Assembly (NCBI RefSeq): GCF_000620865.1
Contig: NZ_KK211190.1
Span: forward strand, 2,493,971 to 2,557,970
DNA length: 64,000 bases
Reading direction: 5' to 3'
DNA from: Exiguobacterium sibiricum 7-3
GTDB taxonomy: Bacteria > Bacillota > Bacilli > Exiguobacteriales > Exiguobacteriaceae
Positions within the stretch are counted from its first letter, which is position 1; each line of letters begins with the position of its first letter. A program made the position numbers and the translations under genes. Under the pieces are notes generated by a model. It searched no databases. It was not told the DNA's origin and saw only the letters and a list, made by a program, of their open reading frames with translations. Of the stretch, positions 8,376 to 15,114 are shown one piece after another.

Positions 8376-9056
8376 TCAGCTATTTTTTGCCTGCTCCAGC
8401 AAACGATAACCCACACCTCGGACAGTTTCCAAGTACTCATCGATTGGAAAACCAGAACGGCGCAGTTTTTCACGAAGATGACGCATATGAGAATCGATAG
8501 TTCGTGGTTCAATCGATTGGTCGTCGCCCCAAAGTGACAGAACCAATTGTTCTCTTGATAAGATACCATTCACGGACGCCAGGAGCTTTCCTAAAAGTTG
8601 AAACTCTGTTTTCGTCAGTAAAATCTTTTGTTCGTTGAATGTACAGTGATACCCTGCGACATCATACTGCAGTCCATGAAATGTATACTGTTCCCGCTTT
8701 TCTCGACCAATCAATAGTTCGATTCGTCCCAATAATTCGCCTTCATGAATTGGTTTTGCCACATAATCATCTGCCCCTACTTTGCGTCCCCGTAACACAT
8801 CTTCCATTTGGTTCCGCGCTGTCACCATAATGATTGGAAAATCAACCATTCGTCTTATGTTTTCACATAACGTCCATCCATCCATATCGGGCATCATGAC
8901 ATCAAGTAAAGCCAAATCAATGGGAACCGTTTTGACGATTTCGAGCGCTTTTTCGGCCGAATCGACCAAATGACACGTATGACCATATGGTTCCAGATAT
9001 AACTTCATCAATTGAAGCATCCGCTGTTCATCATCAACGATTAAAATTCGAGCCAT
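8376..9056 (-). CDS. OmpR/PhoB-family response regulator
   Basis: A 226-residue two-domain regulator. The receiver domain has the acidic pair D8-D9, phospho-acceptor D52 ('LALLDVMMPDMDG') and K101. The C-terminal winged-helix DNA-binding domain (about 125-222) ends in the usual 'RTIDSHMRHLREKL...VRGVGYRL' signature. It starts 4 nt after the histidine kinase stop, so translation is probably coupled. OmpR/PhoB regulators bind head-to-tail repeats spaced 10-11 bp. Just such a repeat lies in front of the divergent YdhK gene at 10503-10523, making it the likely target (inference). Confidence 0.95.
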   Translation of the reverse strand: MARILIVDDEQRMLQLMKLYLEPYGHTCHLVDSAEKALEIVKTVPIDLALLDVMMPDMDGWTLCENIRRMVDFPIIMVTARNQMEDVLRGRKVGADDYVAKPIHEGELLGRIELLIGREKREQYTFHGLQYDVAGYHCTFNEQKILLTKTEFQLLGKLLASVNGILSREQLVLSLWGDDQSIEPRTIDSHMRHLREKLRRSGFPIDEYLETVRGVGYRLLEQAKNS

Positions 9057-9060
9057 CTCT

Positions 9061-10422
9061 TCACTCCTTCCATTGAATCATCACACTCGTCCCAATATTC
9101 TTTTGACTCTTGATATCTAATGTTGCATCGTGTGCTTGAACGATTGCTGACGCAATCGTCAATCCAAGTCCTGATCCGCCTCGACTTCGCGATCGTGACG
9201 GTTCACTCCGGTACAAACGTTTTGTCACATGAGGTAAACTTTCTTCGCTGATACCGATTCCGGTATCCCGTACTTGAAAATACGGTCCTGTTTCATTCCT
9301 GCCGTATCGGACGATGATGTCGCCGGTTACTGTATATTTCCTGGCATTATCCAAGAGATTCACCAACACTTGCTTGAGCCGAATTTCATCTCCTACTATC
9401 TCTACTGGTTCCCCCGATACATGAAAATGCAGTCCTTTTTCTTCAATCGCAGGTCGCATTTTCTTTGTCGTCGAGACAATCAAGTCATCGAGTGAAAGTC
9501 GCAACCGTTCGACTGAAAATGCATTCGTATCGGAACGTGCCAGTAACATCAACTGTTCAATCAATGTGCTCAAATGATCGCTTTCTTCTTTGATAATTGA
9601 CAAATAGGCTGTTTTTTCAGATTCCGGCAAGTCTGGGCGATGTAATATGTCAGCATATCCTTTCATGTAGGTCAGCGGGGTTCGGAGTTCGTGGGAGATA
9701 TTTGCTAAAAAATCCGTCCGTTCACGATTCAAGAAATCGAGATCTTTTGCCAATTGTGTGATGGACCGTGCCAGTGCCCCAAGCTCATCTGAACGGTTCA
9801 CCGGTAAATCCACGTCAAGGTTTCCTTCTTTCAACTGGGCGGTCGCACGTTCCATCTCAATGAGTGGTCTTGAAATCAATCGTGTGCATAACATAACAGT
9901 CGCAAGCGACAGGAGAATAGCAATGATACCGACTTGAATGAATTGTTGCCTTAACGGATTGACGACTTGTTGAATCAATGTTTCCGGAGCAAACATGAAG
10001 ACATGTCCACGATGAACACCTGAAATCGTGATTGGACTATCTGTTATTAAAAAACCGTTCGCTTCCGCTTGAGATTGTAAAATCCGATCTTTTCGTTGCG
10101 TTTGAAATTCCGTATGGACAAGTTCTTCTGTCATTTTTGGAGTAAGAGGATGCGAAGATTTTAAAATTTTTCCTTTTTGATCCGTAATCACGACAGTAAA
10201 TTCAGATGCCGATTCCATCAAACTGACATGTTCCAACGTTTCTGCATGAAATGATTTCTCAAGGACATCGCGGTGTGTATTCCCCCGGTTCAGCAAACCG
10301 AGGACCACTTCATCCGTCCTTTGATTCACGAGGTTTAAATAGAGGGTACTGAACAGAATACCGCCGATGACAAGAATCGCAGTCAAAAAAAGTAAACCAA
10401 TATAGTACGAAATATGTCGCAT
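9061..10422 (-). CDS. Sensor histidine kinase
   Basis: A 453-residue membrane kinase: TM1 (about 8-30), an extracytoplasmic sensor of about 130 residues (35-160), TM2 (about 163-181), HAMP (about 182-235), HisKA with phospho-accepting H244 in 'ISHELRTPL', and HATPase_c with N355/N359 in 'NLLDNARKYT' and glycine boxes 'DTGIGI' and 'GSGLGLTIA'. It is the first gene of the operon kinase-regulator-phosphatase, the reverse of the usual regulator-first order. The signal is unknown; the divergent neighbour is a methionine/histidine-rich lipoprotein, so a metal or envelope cue is possible. Confidence 0.95.
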   Translation of the reverse strand: MRHISYYIGLLFLTAILVIGGILFSTLYLNLVNQRTDEVVLGLLNRGNTHRDVLEKSFHAETLEHVSLMESASEFTVVITDQKGKILKSSHPLTPKMTEELVHTEFQTQRKDRILQSQAEANGFLITDSPITISGVHRGHVFMFAPETLIQQVVNPLRQQFIQVGIIAILLSLATVMLCTRLISRPLIEMERATAQLKEGNLDVDLPVNRSDELGALARSITQLAKDLDFLNRERTDFLANISHELRTPLTYMKGYADILHRPDLPESEKTAYLSIIKEESDHLSTLIEQLMLLARSDTNAFSVERLRLSLDDLIVSTTKKMRPAIEEKGLHFHVSGEPVEIVGDEIRLKQVLVNLLDNARKYTVTGDIIVRYGRNETGPYFQVRDTGIGISEESLPHVTKRLYRSEPSRSRSRGGSGLGLTIASAIVQAHDATLDIKSQKNIGTSVMIQWKE

Positions 10423-10502
10423 GTCCTGCCCCCTTCTTTCCCTTCAGTATTACGATACACTTTTTCAAAGACTCGTTCAGTCAGGCAATTGAATTGTCAC
10501 TC

Positions 10503-10538
10503 TTTCTGCACGGTTTCTGCACGAAACACGGGTATAGT
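10503..10538 (+). promoter_or_regulatory. ydhK promoter with direct-repeat operator candidate
   Basis: Two perfect copies of TTTCTGCACG at 10503-10512 and 10514-10523 (11-bp period) end 9 nt upstream of a -10 element TATAGT (10533-10538), overlapping where a -35 box would be. There is no good -35 hexamer. This is the classic layout of an OmpR/PhoB-type activator site, and the divergent operon encodes such a regulator. Confidence 0.6.
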
Positions 10539-10575
10539 AGTGACATAACCAGATTACTACAGGAGGTATTTTTTT

Positions 10576-11142
10576 ATGAAAAAACAACTATTCGTTACAT
10601 CACTTGCTCTTTCTGCTGTCCTAGGTTTAGCTGCCTGCGGATCGGATTCAAATTCCTCTAATTCAAATGACATGCACGATAACATGAATGATTCCCATGC
10701 AGGAATGATGCATTCAAGTGACGGAAAAATTCCGGCCGGACTAAAACAAGCCGAAAATCCAAAATTTAAGGACGGTGCAAACGTCATTTTGTCATCGGAC
10801 CATATGAAAGGCATGGACGGGGCAGAAGCAACCATCGTCGATTCATTTGATACGACAGTATATGCAGTCAGCTTTACACCAACAAGCGGAGGAAAAAAAG
10901 TCAGCAATCATAAATGGGTGATCCAGGAAGAACTTAAACCGGTTCCGGAATCACAGTTACAAGCAGGTGACAAAGTGACTTTAGCGGCAGATCACATGAA
11001 AGGCATGGATGGGGCTAAAGCGACTATTGATCAAGCCGATGAAACAACCGTGTATATGGTTGATTTTAAACCGACGACTGGCGGAAAAAAGATTAAGAAT
11101 CATAAATGGGTGACAGAAGATGAACTTCAATCCAACGATTAA
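10576..11142 (+). CDS. ydhK: YdhK-like lipoprotein with two DUF1541 repeats
   Basis: A 188-residue lipoprotein: signal peptide with lipobox L-A-A-C21, a short His/Met-rich linker (about 30-48, 'MHDNMNDSHAGMMHSSD') that could bind metal, then two DUF1541 repeats (about 60-115 and 127-182). Each repeat has the core 'SDHMKGMDGA' or 'ADHMKGMDGA' and ends in 'NHKWV'. It matches the Bacillus YdhK family, of unknown function. RBS AGGAGG lies 9 nt before the ATG. It is divergent from the histidine-kinase operon with a repeat-containing promoter between them, and is followed by a bidirectional terminator shared with tRNA-Val copy 2. Confidence 0.9.
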   Translation: MKKQLFVTSLALSAVLGLAACGSDSNSSNSNDMHDNMNDSHAGMMHSSDGKIPAGLKQAENPKFKDGANVILSSDHMKGMDGAEATIVDSFDTTVYAVSFTPTSGGKKVSNHKWVIQEELKPVPESQLQAGDKVTLAADHMKGMDGAKATIDQADETTVYMVDFKPTTGGKKIKNHKWVTEDELQSND

Positions 11143-11145
11143 AAC

Positions 11146-11182
11146 AAAAAAACCCGCTCATCCAAGGATGAACGGGTTTTTA
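11146..11182. terminator. Bidirectional terminator between ydhK and tRNA-Val copy 2
   Basis: A 12-bp stem with one mismatch (ACCCGCTCATCC / GGATGAACGGGT) is flanked by an A-run and a T-run, so it can serve both converging transcripts. Confidence 0.85.
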
Positions 11183-11185
11183 GTA

Positions 11186-11258
11186 TGATTCTGACTGGGC
11201 TCGAACCAGCGACCTCTACCCTGTCAAGGTAGCGCTCTCCCAGCTGAGCTACAGAATC
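11186..11258 (-). tRNA. tRNA-Val (anticodon GAC), copy 2
   Basis: This gene is identical over all 73 nt to the copy at 673-745, with the same cloverleaf, anticodon GAC in loop TTGACAG, and no encoded CCA. It is again a solitary gene with its own promoter. Confidence 0.95.
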
Positions 11259-11296
11259 ATGATGCAGTACGTTATGTACTTGCTAGGACATGTATT

Positions 11297-11325
11297 AATA
11301 TAGCAAGAAACTAACCATCTGACAA
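11297..11325 (-). promoter_or_regulatory. SigA-type promoter of tRNA-Val copy 2
   Basis: Minus strand -35 TTGTCA (11320-11325) and -10 TATATT (11297-11302), spacer 17 bp. The promoter sequence differs from that of copy 1 although the genes are identical. Confidence 0.7.
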
Positions 11326-11401
11326 GTACTTTTCTAAAAAAATTAAAAATAAAAATGAACGGGACCGAAACTTGATTTCGAGTCGGCCCCTTCACATTTA
11401 C

Positions 11402-12028
11402 TTATAGAATTGTCGTGACTTGATTGACCGGCAGACGAAGGGCCGGACGTTTTTTCGCATCTTCCACTGCTTTCCCGACGGCAATCAACATGACCGGAAC
11501 ATAACGTTCATCTGTAATAAACGTTTCCGTGAAGAGTTGATGATTGAATCCACCCATCGCAAGTGTTGATAATCCTTTTGCTTCAGCGACCAACATGAGT
11601 TGCATCGCTGCTAGACTTGCGTTTGACATGGCTGCATCTCTCGCGTAAGCCTCGCTTTGGTAAGCTCCTTCCACTTGTCCTTTGATCGAGTCGAACAAGT
11701 CTTCCGTCATGCCTCCTGCTTCTACGGCTGGACCATAAACCGGATTATAGTTTCGGTTTGCCTGTAAATCCCCTAGTACGGCAATGACGACTGAAGAAGA
11801 ACTGATGGCAGGCTGATTGTAAGCGATTGGAGCCAATTGCTGCTTCGCTTCTTCCGAATGGAAGGCGACGAAATGCCAATGTTGCAAGTTCCAAGCACTT
11901 GGCGCAGCTGTCGTCAATTCGATTAATTCTTTTACTTCTTCCTGCGAAAGCGTAACTGTCTCATCGTAATGACGAACTGAACGGCGTTCTGTCAAAAGTG
12001 ATAGTGTATCGGATAGTGTTTGATTCAT
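11402..12028 (-). CDS. Nitroreductase family NAD(P)H oxidoreductase
   Basis: A 208-residue FMN-dependent nitroreductase fold protein. The N-terminal 'LLTERRSVRHYDE' phosphate/FMN-binding motif, 'TTAAPSAWNLQHWHF' (flavin contact) and a C-terminal glycine-containing 'TLAMGGFNHQLF' segment are typical. It resembles Bacillus YdgI-like enzymes; physiological substrates of the family (quinones, nitroaromatics) are not readable from sequence. RBS AAAGGGGG precedes the ATG. It is divergent from a YhfH-type gene, and a perfect 12-bp palindrome overlaps its likely promoter. Confidence 0.9.
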   Translation of the reverse strand: MNQTLSDTLSLLTERRSVRHYDETVTLSQEEVKELIELTTAAPSAWNLQHWHFVAFHSEEAKQQLAPIAYNQPAISSSSVVIAVLGDLQANRNYNPVYGPAVEAGGMTEDLFDSIKGQVEGAYQSEAYARDAAMSNASLAAMQLMLVAEAKGLSTLAMGGFNHQLFTETFITDERYVPVMLIAVGKAVEDAKKRPALRLPVNQVTTIL

Positions 12029-12069
12029 AATGATCCCCCTTTAAGTACATCTGTTTACTTTGTTATCGT

Positions 12070-12099
12070 ATCATCCTCTCCACTACCTGTCATATGACA
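12070..12099 (-). promoter_or_regulatory. Nitroreductase promoter with perfect palindrome TGTCATATGACA
   Basis: On the minus strand a candidate -35 ATGACA and -10 TACGAT are 17 bp apart, upstream of the nitroreductase. The 12-bp perfect palindrome at 12088-12099 overlaps the -35 box, which suggests a repressor operator. Confidence 0.4.
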
Positions 12100-12135
12100 A
12101 GACTTGCTGATGTTCCATCTGTTATAAAACAATAA

Positions 12136-12164
12136 TTGACATAATCTATCTGTACTAGTACAAT
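12136..12164 (+). promoter_or_regulatory. Promoter of the YhfH-like gene with palindrome GTACTAGTAC
   Basis: -35 TTGACA (12136-12141) is perfect and -10 TACAAT (12159-12164) lies 17 bp on. A perfect 10-bp palindrome (12152-12161) overlaps the -10 box. Confidence 0.65.
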
Positions 12165-12222
12165 AAAAGAAATTCAGTGTTTCTTGCTGCCAAATCCATA
12201 TATTAAGAGGAGGAACAAAATC

Positions 12223-12369
12223 ATGGAACAACCCCTTTACCAAGAAACTTCTCCGGAGTTTTACCGTCAACTTCCGGTCAAGACCTGCTCTCATTGCGGA
12301 AAAGAAATGGATGAACAGTGCGAATCATATAAAACAGAATGTGATGAGTGTGCTGTTACAGAACACTGA
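12223..12369 (+). CDS. yhfH: YhfH-family small zinc-ribbon protein
   Basis: A 48-residue protein with two Cys pairs, 'CSHCGKEMDEQCESYKTECDEC', giving a C-x2-C ... C-x2-C zinc-ribbon pattern and a 'FYRQLPVKTC' lead-in typical of Bacillus YhfH. The ATG at 12223 is chosen because GAGGAGGAAC precedes it; a longer in-frame start at 12184 would bury that site. Function unknown in the family. It has a strong promoter and a terminator of its own, and is divergent from the nitroreductase. Confidence 0.8.
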   Translation: MEQPLYQETSPEFYRQLPVKTCSHCGKEMDEQCESYKTECDECAVTEH

Positions 12370-12388
12370 TCGAGAATTGTCCGAAAAA

Positions 12389-12422
12389 AGAAGTCTCCGA
12401 TAACGGATGGACTTCTTTTTTT
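12389..12422 (+). terminator. Terminator of the YhfH-like gene
   Basis: The stem AGAAGTC.CCG / CGG.GACTTCT is followed by a long T-run. Confidence 0.8.
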
Positions 12423-12573
12423 GTTAAAAAAACTTTTTCGGTTTCTATTTTAACAACGTTTTTTTAGATTACAGCTCTTTCGGTCATCTTTTTGTAATAT
12501 TTTTGTTACAAATGAAACAGACAAAATGTTACATTTAACTCATAAGATTTTCCGTAAAGGAGCTCAGACATCA

Positions 12574-13422
12574 ATGGATCCATACAACTCAGGTAATCCA
12601 ATCGGCCTTGGACCAAGGTACCGAAAACCAAAACGAAAGTATTTCGCTAAGCTTTTTATTACGCTGGCGCTGATTCTTCTTCCGATTGGCGGTTATATCG
12701 TTTATCAGTACCTTACTTCGACACAACAACAAGTCAGTGTAAAATCTGTCCAATCTTTGCGGGAAGTTCCGACTCCGAACTTAGACAAGGCACGCGTCGA
12801 GAAATGGAATGGAATTACTAAAAAAGTAGCTTATCTGACATTTGAAGATGGACCAACCGCATTGACTCCGGACATCTTGAAATCATTACAAGAACAAGAC
12901 GTCAAGGCGACCTTCTTCCTGATCGGAAGTAACATCGATGAGCAACCGGATGTCGTCCGCCTGATGGCAAAGGATGGACATTATATCGGGTCCCACAGTG
13001 AAACACATGATTACGACACGTTGTATAAGAAAAAGCAGTATGTTTCCGAAATGCTCCGGGTTCAAAAACAAATCAAGCAACTGACGAATCACAGCCCGTT
13101 GTTGACACGTCCTCCTTACGGATCAACACCCGGCATTACCAAGTCCATTGCAAAAGAAATCGAACAGGCTCATCTTCGGGTTTGGGATTGGTCGATTGAT
13201 TCAATGGACTGGTACTACAAAGATAGTGCCAAGGAAGTCGCAAAAACCGTTATTAGCCGAGCGGAAGATCCGGTCGAAATCATCCTGTTGCATGAACAAC
13301 CACAAACATTGCGGGCATTACCTGCAATTGTCGCTGGATTAAAGAAAAAGGGCTATCAATTTTCCATCTATGATGAAGATTTTCATATCCCGTATAATTT
13401 CGCAAAATTCTCTAATTTATAA
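12574..13422 (+). CDS. Membrane-anchored polysaccharide deacetylase (NodB domain)
   Basis: A 282-residue protein with one N-terminal transmembrane anchor (about residues 25-47) and an extracellular CE4/NodB domain. Recognisable motifs: 'YLTFEDGPTA' (motif 1), 'GSHSETHDYD' (His pair, motif 2), 'TRPPYGSTPG' (motif 3), 'WSIDSMDWYY' (motif 4) and 'IILLHEQPQ' (motif 5). Motif 1 has Glu where most members have the catalytic-base Asp (TFDDGP), a conservative but notable change. Likely acts on peptidoglycan or another wall glycan. Start taken at the ATG 12574, after AAAGGAG. The YkyA-type lipoprotein gene follows 12 nt after the stop, so they form an operon. Confidence 0.85.
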   Translation: MDPYNSGNPIGLGPRYRKPKRKYFAKLFITLALILLPIGGYIVYQYLTSTQQQVSVKSVQSLREVPTPNLDKARVEKWNGITKKVAYLTFEDGPTALTPDILKSLQEQDVKATFFLIGSNIDEQPDVVRLMAKDGHYIGSHSETHDYDTLYKKKQYVSEMLRVQKQIKQLTNHSPLLTRPPYGSTPGITKSIAKEIEQAHLRVWDWSIDSMDWYYKDSAKEVAKTVISRAEDPVEIILLHEQPQTLRALPAIVAGLKKKGYQFSIYDEDFHIPYNFAKFSNL

Positions 13423-13434
13423 GGAGTTCCTTTC

Positions 13435-14088
13435 ATGATTAAAAAACGGATGATCCTCACCAGTTGTTTGACCTGTCTCACCTTCTTGATTCTCAGTGCC
13501 TGCTCGAGTGATCCCGCCTCCTCGATGTACGATCAGCTAGAAGAACAAGCGAAGTCCGAACAAAAAGCAGCCGCTGTCGCTGAGCAACGGACGCGCCAAG
13601 ATGAAATTTCCGTCAATACCTATCAAGCCGTCCTCGAAGCTGGGGCCGATGACATTAAACGGGCACAAAATGAACGGGATGAATTAGCCGCGTTGAATCA
13701 AGATCGTGTCGCATTGTTAAAACAGGAACAAACAATCCGTACCCGTGCTTTTGATGAGTTGGATCTTAAAAAATTAGCGAATAGTTTATCTTCGTTACCT
13801 GTTGCAGCAAAAAAGGACGGGAAAGTTCTTCTCGATGTCTTCAAGGAGCGCGAGAAGGCTTTTGATACGTTTTTAAAACGTTATGCGGCTACGATTGACT
13901 CAGAAAAGAAAGTGCTTTCCTACTTGACCGAAAAACCGAACTTCGTTAAGATTGATGAAGCAACAGCTGATTTAAACCGGACTTCCCGTCAAGCGACAGA
14001 GGCACTTAAAACCTTCAATCAATTGACCGTCCGCTACAATGAATTAAAGCCAACCTTTTACAAAAAGGCTGGACTCAACATTAAATAA
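13435..14088 (+). CDS. ykyA: YkyA-like putative cell-wall-binding lipoprotein
   Basis: A 217-residue lipoprotein with lipobox L-S-A-C23 and a long, charged, mostly helical body likely to form coiled coil (for example about residues 30-105). It resembles the YkyA family (putative cell-wall binding lipoprotein) of unknown function. RBS AAGGAG lies upstream of the ATG. It is co-transcribed with the preceding deacetylase and followed by a long hairpin terminator. Confidence 0.75.
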   Translation: MIKKRMILTSCLTCLTFLILSACSSDPASSMYDQLEEQAKSEQKAAAVAEQRTRQDEISVNTYQAVLEAGADDIKRAQNERDELAALNQDRVALLKQEQTIRTRAFDELDLKKLANSLSSLPVAAKKDGKVLLDVFKEREKAFDTFLKRYAATIDSEKKVLSYLTEKPNFVKIDEATADLNRTSRQATEALKTFNQLTVRYNELKPTFYKKAGLNIK

Positions 14089-14096
14089 CTCACACA

Positions 14097-14153
14097 GGTT
14101 GCAACCAAACCCTGTCCAAAAAACCTGGACAAGGCCCCGTTGCAACCTTTTTT
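14097..14153 (+). terminator. Terminator of the deacetylase-ykyA operon
   Basis: The outer stem GGTTGCAAC / GTTGCAACC encloses an inner stem around TGTCC / GGACA and is followed by six T residues. Confidence 0.85.
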
Positions 14154-14181
14154 GTGCGTTCTAAAACATGGAGGAATCTGT

Positions 14182-15087
14182 ATGAACCGTTCAAAAGCAA
14201 CACTTTTTGTCTTAATCGGCGCCATTAGTTACGGTGTCTTATCGACGATCGTCAAACTGGCTTACGGTGCCGGTTTCGACTCGGCCGCTGTTTCCGGAAG
14301 TCAATTCTTCTTCGGATGGCTGATGATTTTTATCTTAGCTCTGTTGTCGAAGAACCTTCGTCTCCGTCCTAAAACGGCCTTTACTTTGATGGCAATCGGA
14401 ATTTCAAGTGGAACAACCGGCTACTTGTATTATCAAAGCCTTCAAACCGTTTCAGCTTCAGTCGCAATCATCCTCCTCTTCCAATTCACATGGATTGGCG
14501 TCGTGATTGATTCGATCCTTGCAAGACGTCTGCCGTCGCGCTCCCATTTCTTATCTGCCATCCTGTTGATTGGTGGTGCCATTTTAGCCAGCGCGGCTTA
14601 CTCCAGCGCTCTTGATGTGCGTGGTACTTTGTTCGGACTTGGAGCAGCCGTCAGTTTCTCAATATTCTTGCTTGCCAGTGGTCGGGTCGCAAATCATGTA
14701 CCTGTCATTAAAAAGAGTTTTTACATGATGACGGGTGGACTTCTGTTCGTCATGATCATGTATCCGCCTACGACATTCTTGACTGCAGCCAATTTCGAAC
14801 AAGGACTGATCTGGTATGCCCTTCCACTTGGTCTGTTTGCTTTAATTTTACCGCCGTTGTTATTCGCAGCGGGAGCTCCACACCTAAGTCCTGCCAGTGT
14901 CTCACTGCTTGGTGCAGCAGAACTGCCGACTGCAGTCATCTGTTCTGTCCTCATACTCGGTGAACATCTTACCGGTTCTCAATGGATTGGAATCATCATT
15001 ATTCTGATCGGGATTTTCTATCCGATTTATGTCAGCAGCCTGAAACAGTCGACCAGTTCTGTCCCACGTCAAAACGACCTCTCCTGA
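14182..15087 (+). CDS. EamA-family (DMT superfamily) transporter
   Basis: A 301-residue, ten-helix membrane protein with two EamA repeats (about residues 5-135 and 150-285), each with the family's glycine-rich ends such as 'ISYGVLSTIVKLAYGAGF' and 'LLGAAELPTAVICSVLILGEHL'. Members export or import small metabolites; the substrate is not predictable. The ATG at 14182 is chosen for its GGAGGAAT ribosome binding site; an upstream start at 14140 lies inside the preceding terminator. Confidence 0.85.
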   Translation: MNRSKATLFVLIGAISYGVLSTIVKLAYGAGFDSAAVSGSQFFFGWLMIFILALLSKNLRLRPKTAFTLMAIGISSGTTGYLYYQSLQTVSASVAIILLFQFTWIGVVIDSILARRLPSRSHFLSAILLIGGAILASAAYSSALDVRGTLFGLGAAVSFSIFLLASGRVANHVPVIKKSFYMMTGGLLFVMIMYPPTTFLTAANFEQGLIWYALPLGLFALILPPLLFAAGAPHLSPASVSLLGAAELPTAVICSVLILGEHLTGSQWIGIIIILIGIFYPIYVSSLKQSTSSVPRQNDLS

Positions 15088-15110
15088 TCAATCAGGAAAG
15101 GTCGTTTTTT
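15073..15110. terminator. Bidirectional terminator between the EamA gene and nagE
   Basis: The stem AACGACCT.TCCTGAT / ATCAGGA.AGGTCGTT is followed by T-residues. It overlaps the last codons of the EamA gene. Confidence 0.85.
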
Positions 15111-15114
15111 AACA

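Noticed and set aside
11340-11400. Possible terminator for the nitroreductase gene (GGGxCCGA ... TCGGxCCC)
   Set aside because: The stem is imperfect and no T-run follows on the minus strand, so I did not list it as a feature.
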